Origin: Spirochaetaceae bacterium
GTDB lineage: Bacteria > Spirochaetota > Spirochaetia > DSM-2461
Assembly (NCBI GenBank): GCA_016342385.1
Contig: JAEINM010000249.1
Coordinates: 1 to 6,371 of the forward strand
DNA: 6,371 bases
Reading direction: 5' to 3'
The position numbers and the translations under genes were made by a program. Under the pieces are notes generated by a model. That model was not told the origin of the DNA, made no database searches, and saw only the letters and a program-made list of their open reading frames with translations. Shown in pieces: positions 5,970 to 6,371 of the stretch; the stretch's first letter is position 1; every line of letters starts with the position of its first letter.

Positions 5970-6371
5970 TTATTCTTTAATGCTTTTTTCAACAATAAAA
6001 GTTAGACTTTCTGATTCTTTTCTACCGATAATTGTAACTTTATCCTGAGAAAATATTTTATTATTATTCAGAGATTCCGCCTTCCAGGATGTCCCCCTTA
6101 AACGTATTCTTCCCGGTGAATTCGGTCCAATTTCATCGATAACCACGGCTGTTTTTCCGATAAAACTATCGGTTTGATTTTTATGAATCCTCCCACTGAA
6201 TGTATTGGAAAACTTTTTTCTCAGAAAAATAAGAGACAATACAGAAGAGGTCATCCATATTATTAGTTGTATTATATAACTGGAAGAGACCGAAGGTATT
6301 ATCAAACCTGTAATTCCTGTTAATATGGCCCCGCACCCGAAAAAGAAAATTGTGAAACCGGGAATGAAAAG
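5970..6371 (-). CDS. NfeD-family membrane protein with C-terminal OB domain, 5'-truncated by window edge
   Basis: The - strand frame is open to the right edge and 133 residues are present. The visible N-terminus, LFIPGFTIFFFGCGAILTGI, matches the NfeD membrane core (a PGF turn, then a glycine-rich helix). A TTG start at 6305 would cut through this core and is rejected. A second membrane helix spans about 32-50 (YIIQLIIWMTSSVLSLIFL), followed by a basic RKKF stop-transfer. The C-terminal OB-like beta domain (about 68-127) has the signature SFIGKTAVVIDEI, GRIRLRGTSWKAES (conserved Trp96) and a final strand with TFIVEK. NfeD proteins are short membrane partners encoded next to SPFH genes, and the OB domain is thought to bind the SPFH oligomer. 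This is the short form, without the N-terminal ClpP-like protease of long NfeD, as far as can be seen. Perhaps 15 residues are missing. It is the first visible gene of the operon, and its promoter lies outside. Confidence 0.92.
   Translation of the reverse strand, partial: LFIPGFTIFFFGCGAILTGITGLIIPSVSSSYIIQLIIWMTSSVLSLIFLRKKFSNTFSGRIHKNQTDSFIGKTAVVIDEIGPNSPGRIRLRGTSWKAESLNNNKIFSQDKVTIIGRKESESLTFIVEKSIKE

Noticed and set aside
5970..6305. A complete 111-residue gene starting at TTG 6305
   Set aside because: The frame stays open to the window edge, and the upstream codons encode the conserved NfeD PGF and glycine-rich membrane segment, so the gene is truncated by the window rather than starting here.

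Overview
The window looks like ordinary bacterial chromosome: AT-rich, densely coded, with no mobile elements, tRNA or rRNA genes or CRISPR arrays visible. Six protein genes fill it. Three are on the + strand (left) and three on the - strand (right), and the two sets converge. The gene content (dnaX-ybaB-recR, a cytoplasmic six-hairpin glycosidase-like protein, and an NfeD plus tandem QmcA-type SPFH cluster), the base composition and the clear AAGGAG ribosome sites fit a low-GC bacterium. A spirochaete is my best guess, but no rRNA or lineage-specific marker in the window proves it.

Left block (1-2316, + strand): the 3' part of dnaX (the N-terminus with Walker A lies off the left edge), then ybaB/ebfC and recR. 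The junctions are extremely tight. The dnaX stop is directly followed by the ybaB ATG, and recR starts inside the last codons of ybaB. This is the widespread replication/recombination operon: the clamp-loader subunit, a nucleoid-associated protein, and the RecFOR partner RecR. The dnaX reading frame contains several A-rich slippery heptamers. One sits just after the clamp-loader core with a Shine-Dalgarno-like sequence upstream and a -1 stop right after it. This is the layout expected for making a short gamma form.

Middle block (2317-4104): a bidirectional terminator separates recR from a convergent gene for an MGH1/trehalase-like (alpha/alpha)6-barrel protein that starts with GTG behind a perfect AAGGAG. 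Its canonical catalytic aspartate appears to be replaced by isoleucine. The 259-bp gap upstream of it is AT-rich and holds a probable promoter with an overlapping inverted repeat, and the terminator of the next operon.

Right block (4105-6371, - strand): an operon reading leftward, made of an NfeD-family membrane protein (its 5' end runs off the right edge) followed by two tandem paralogous SPFH/band 7 proteins of the QmcA/paraslipin type. The two SPFH genes overlap by one base (TAATG). The three probably form one membrane microdomain complex. The SPFH paralogs have diverged, including a 9-residue insertion in one, which suggests a two-subunit assembly.

No clearly new system is visible. The points most worth checking are the dnaX slippage site, the altered catalytic motif of the glycosidase-like protein, and the tandem SPFH pair.
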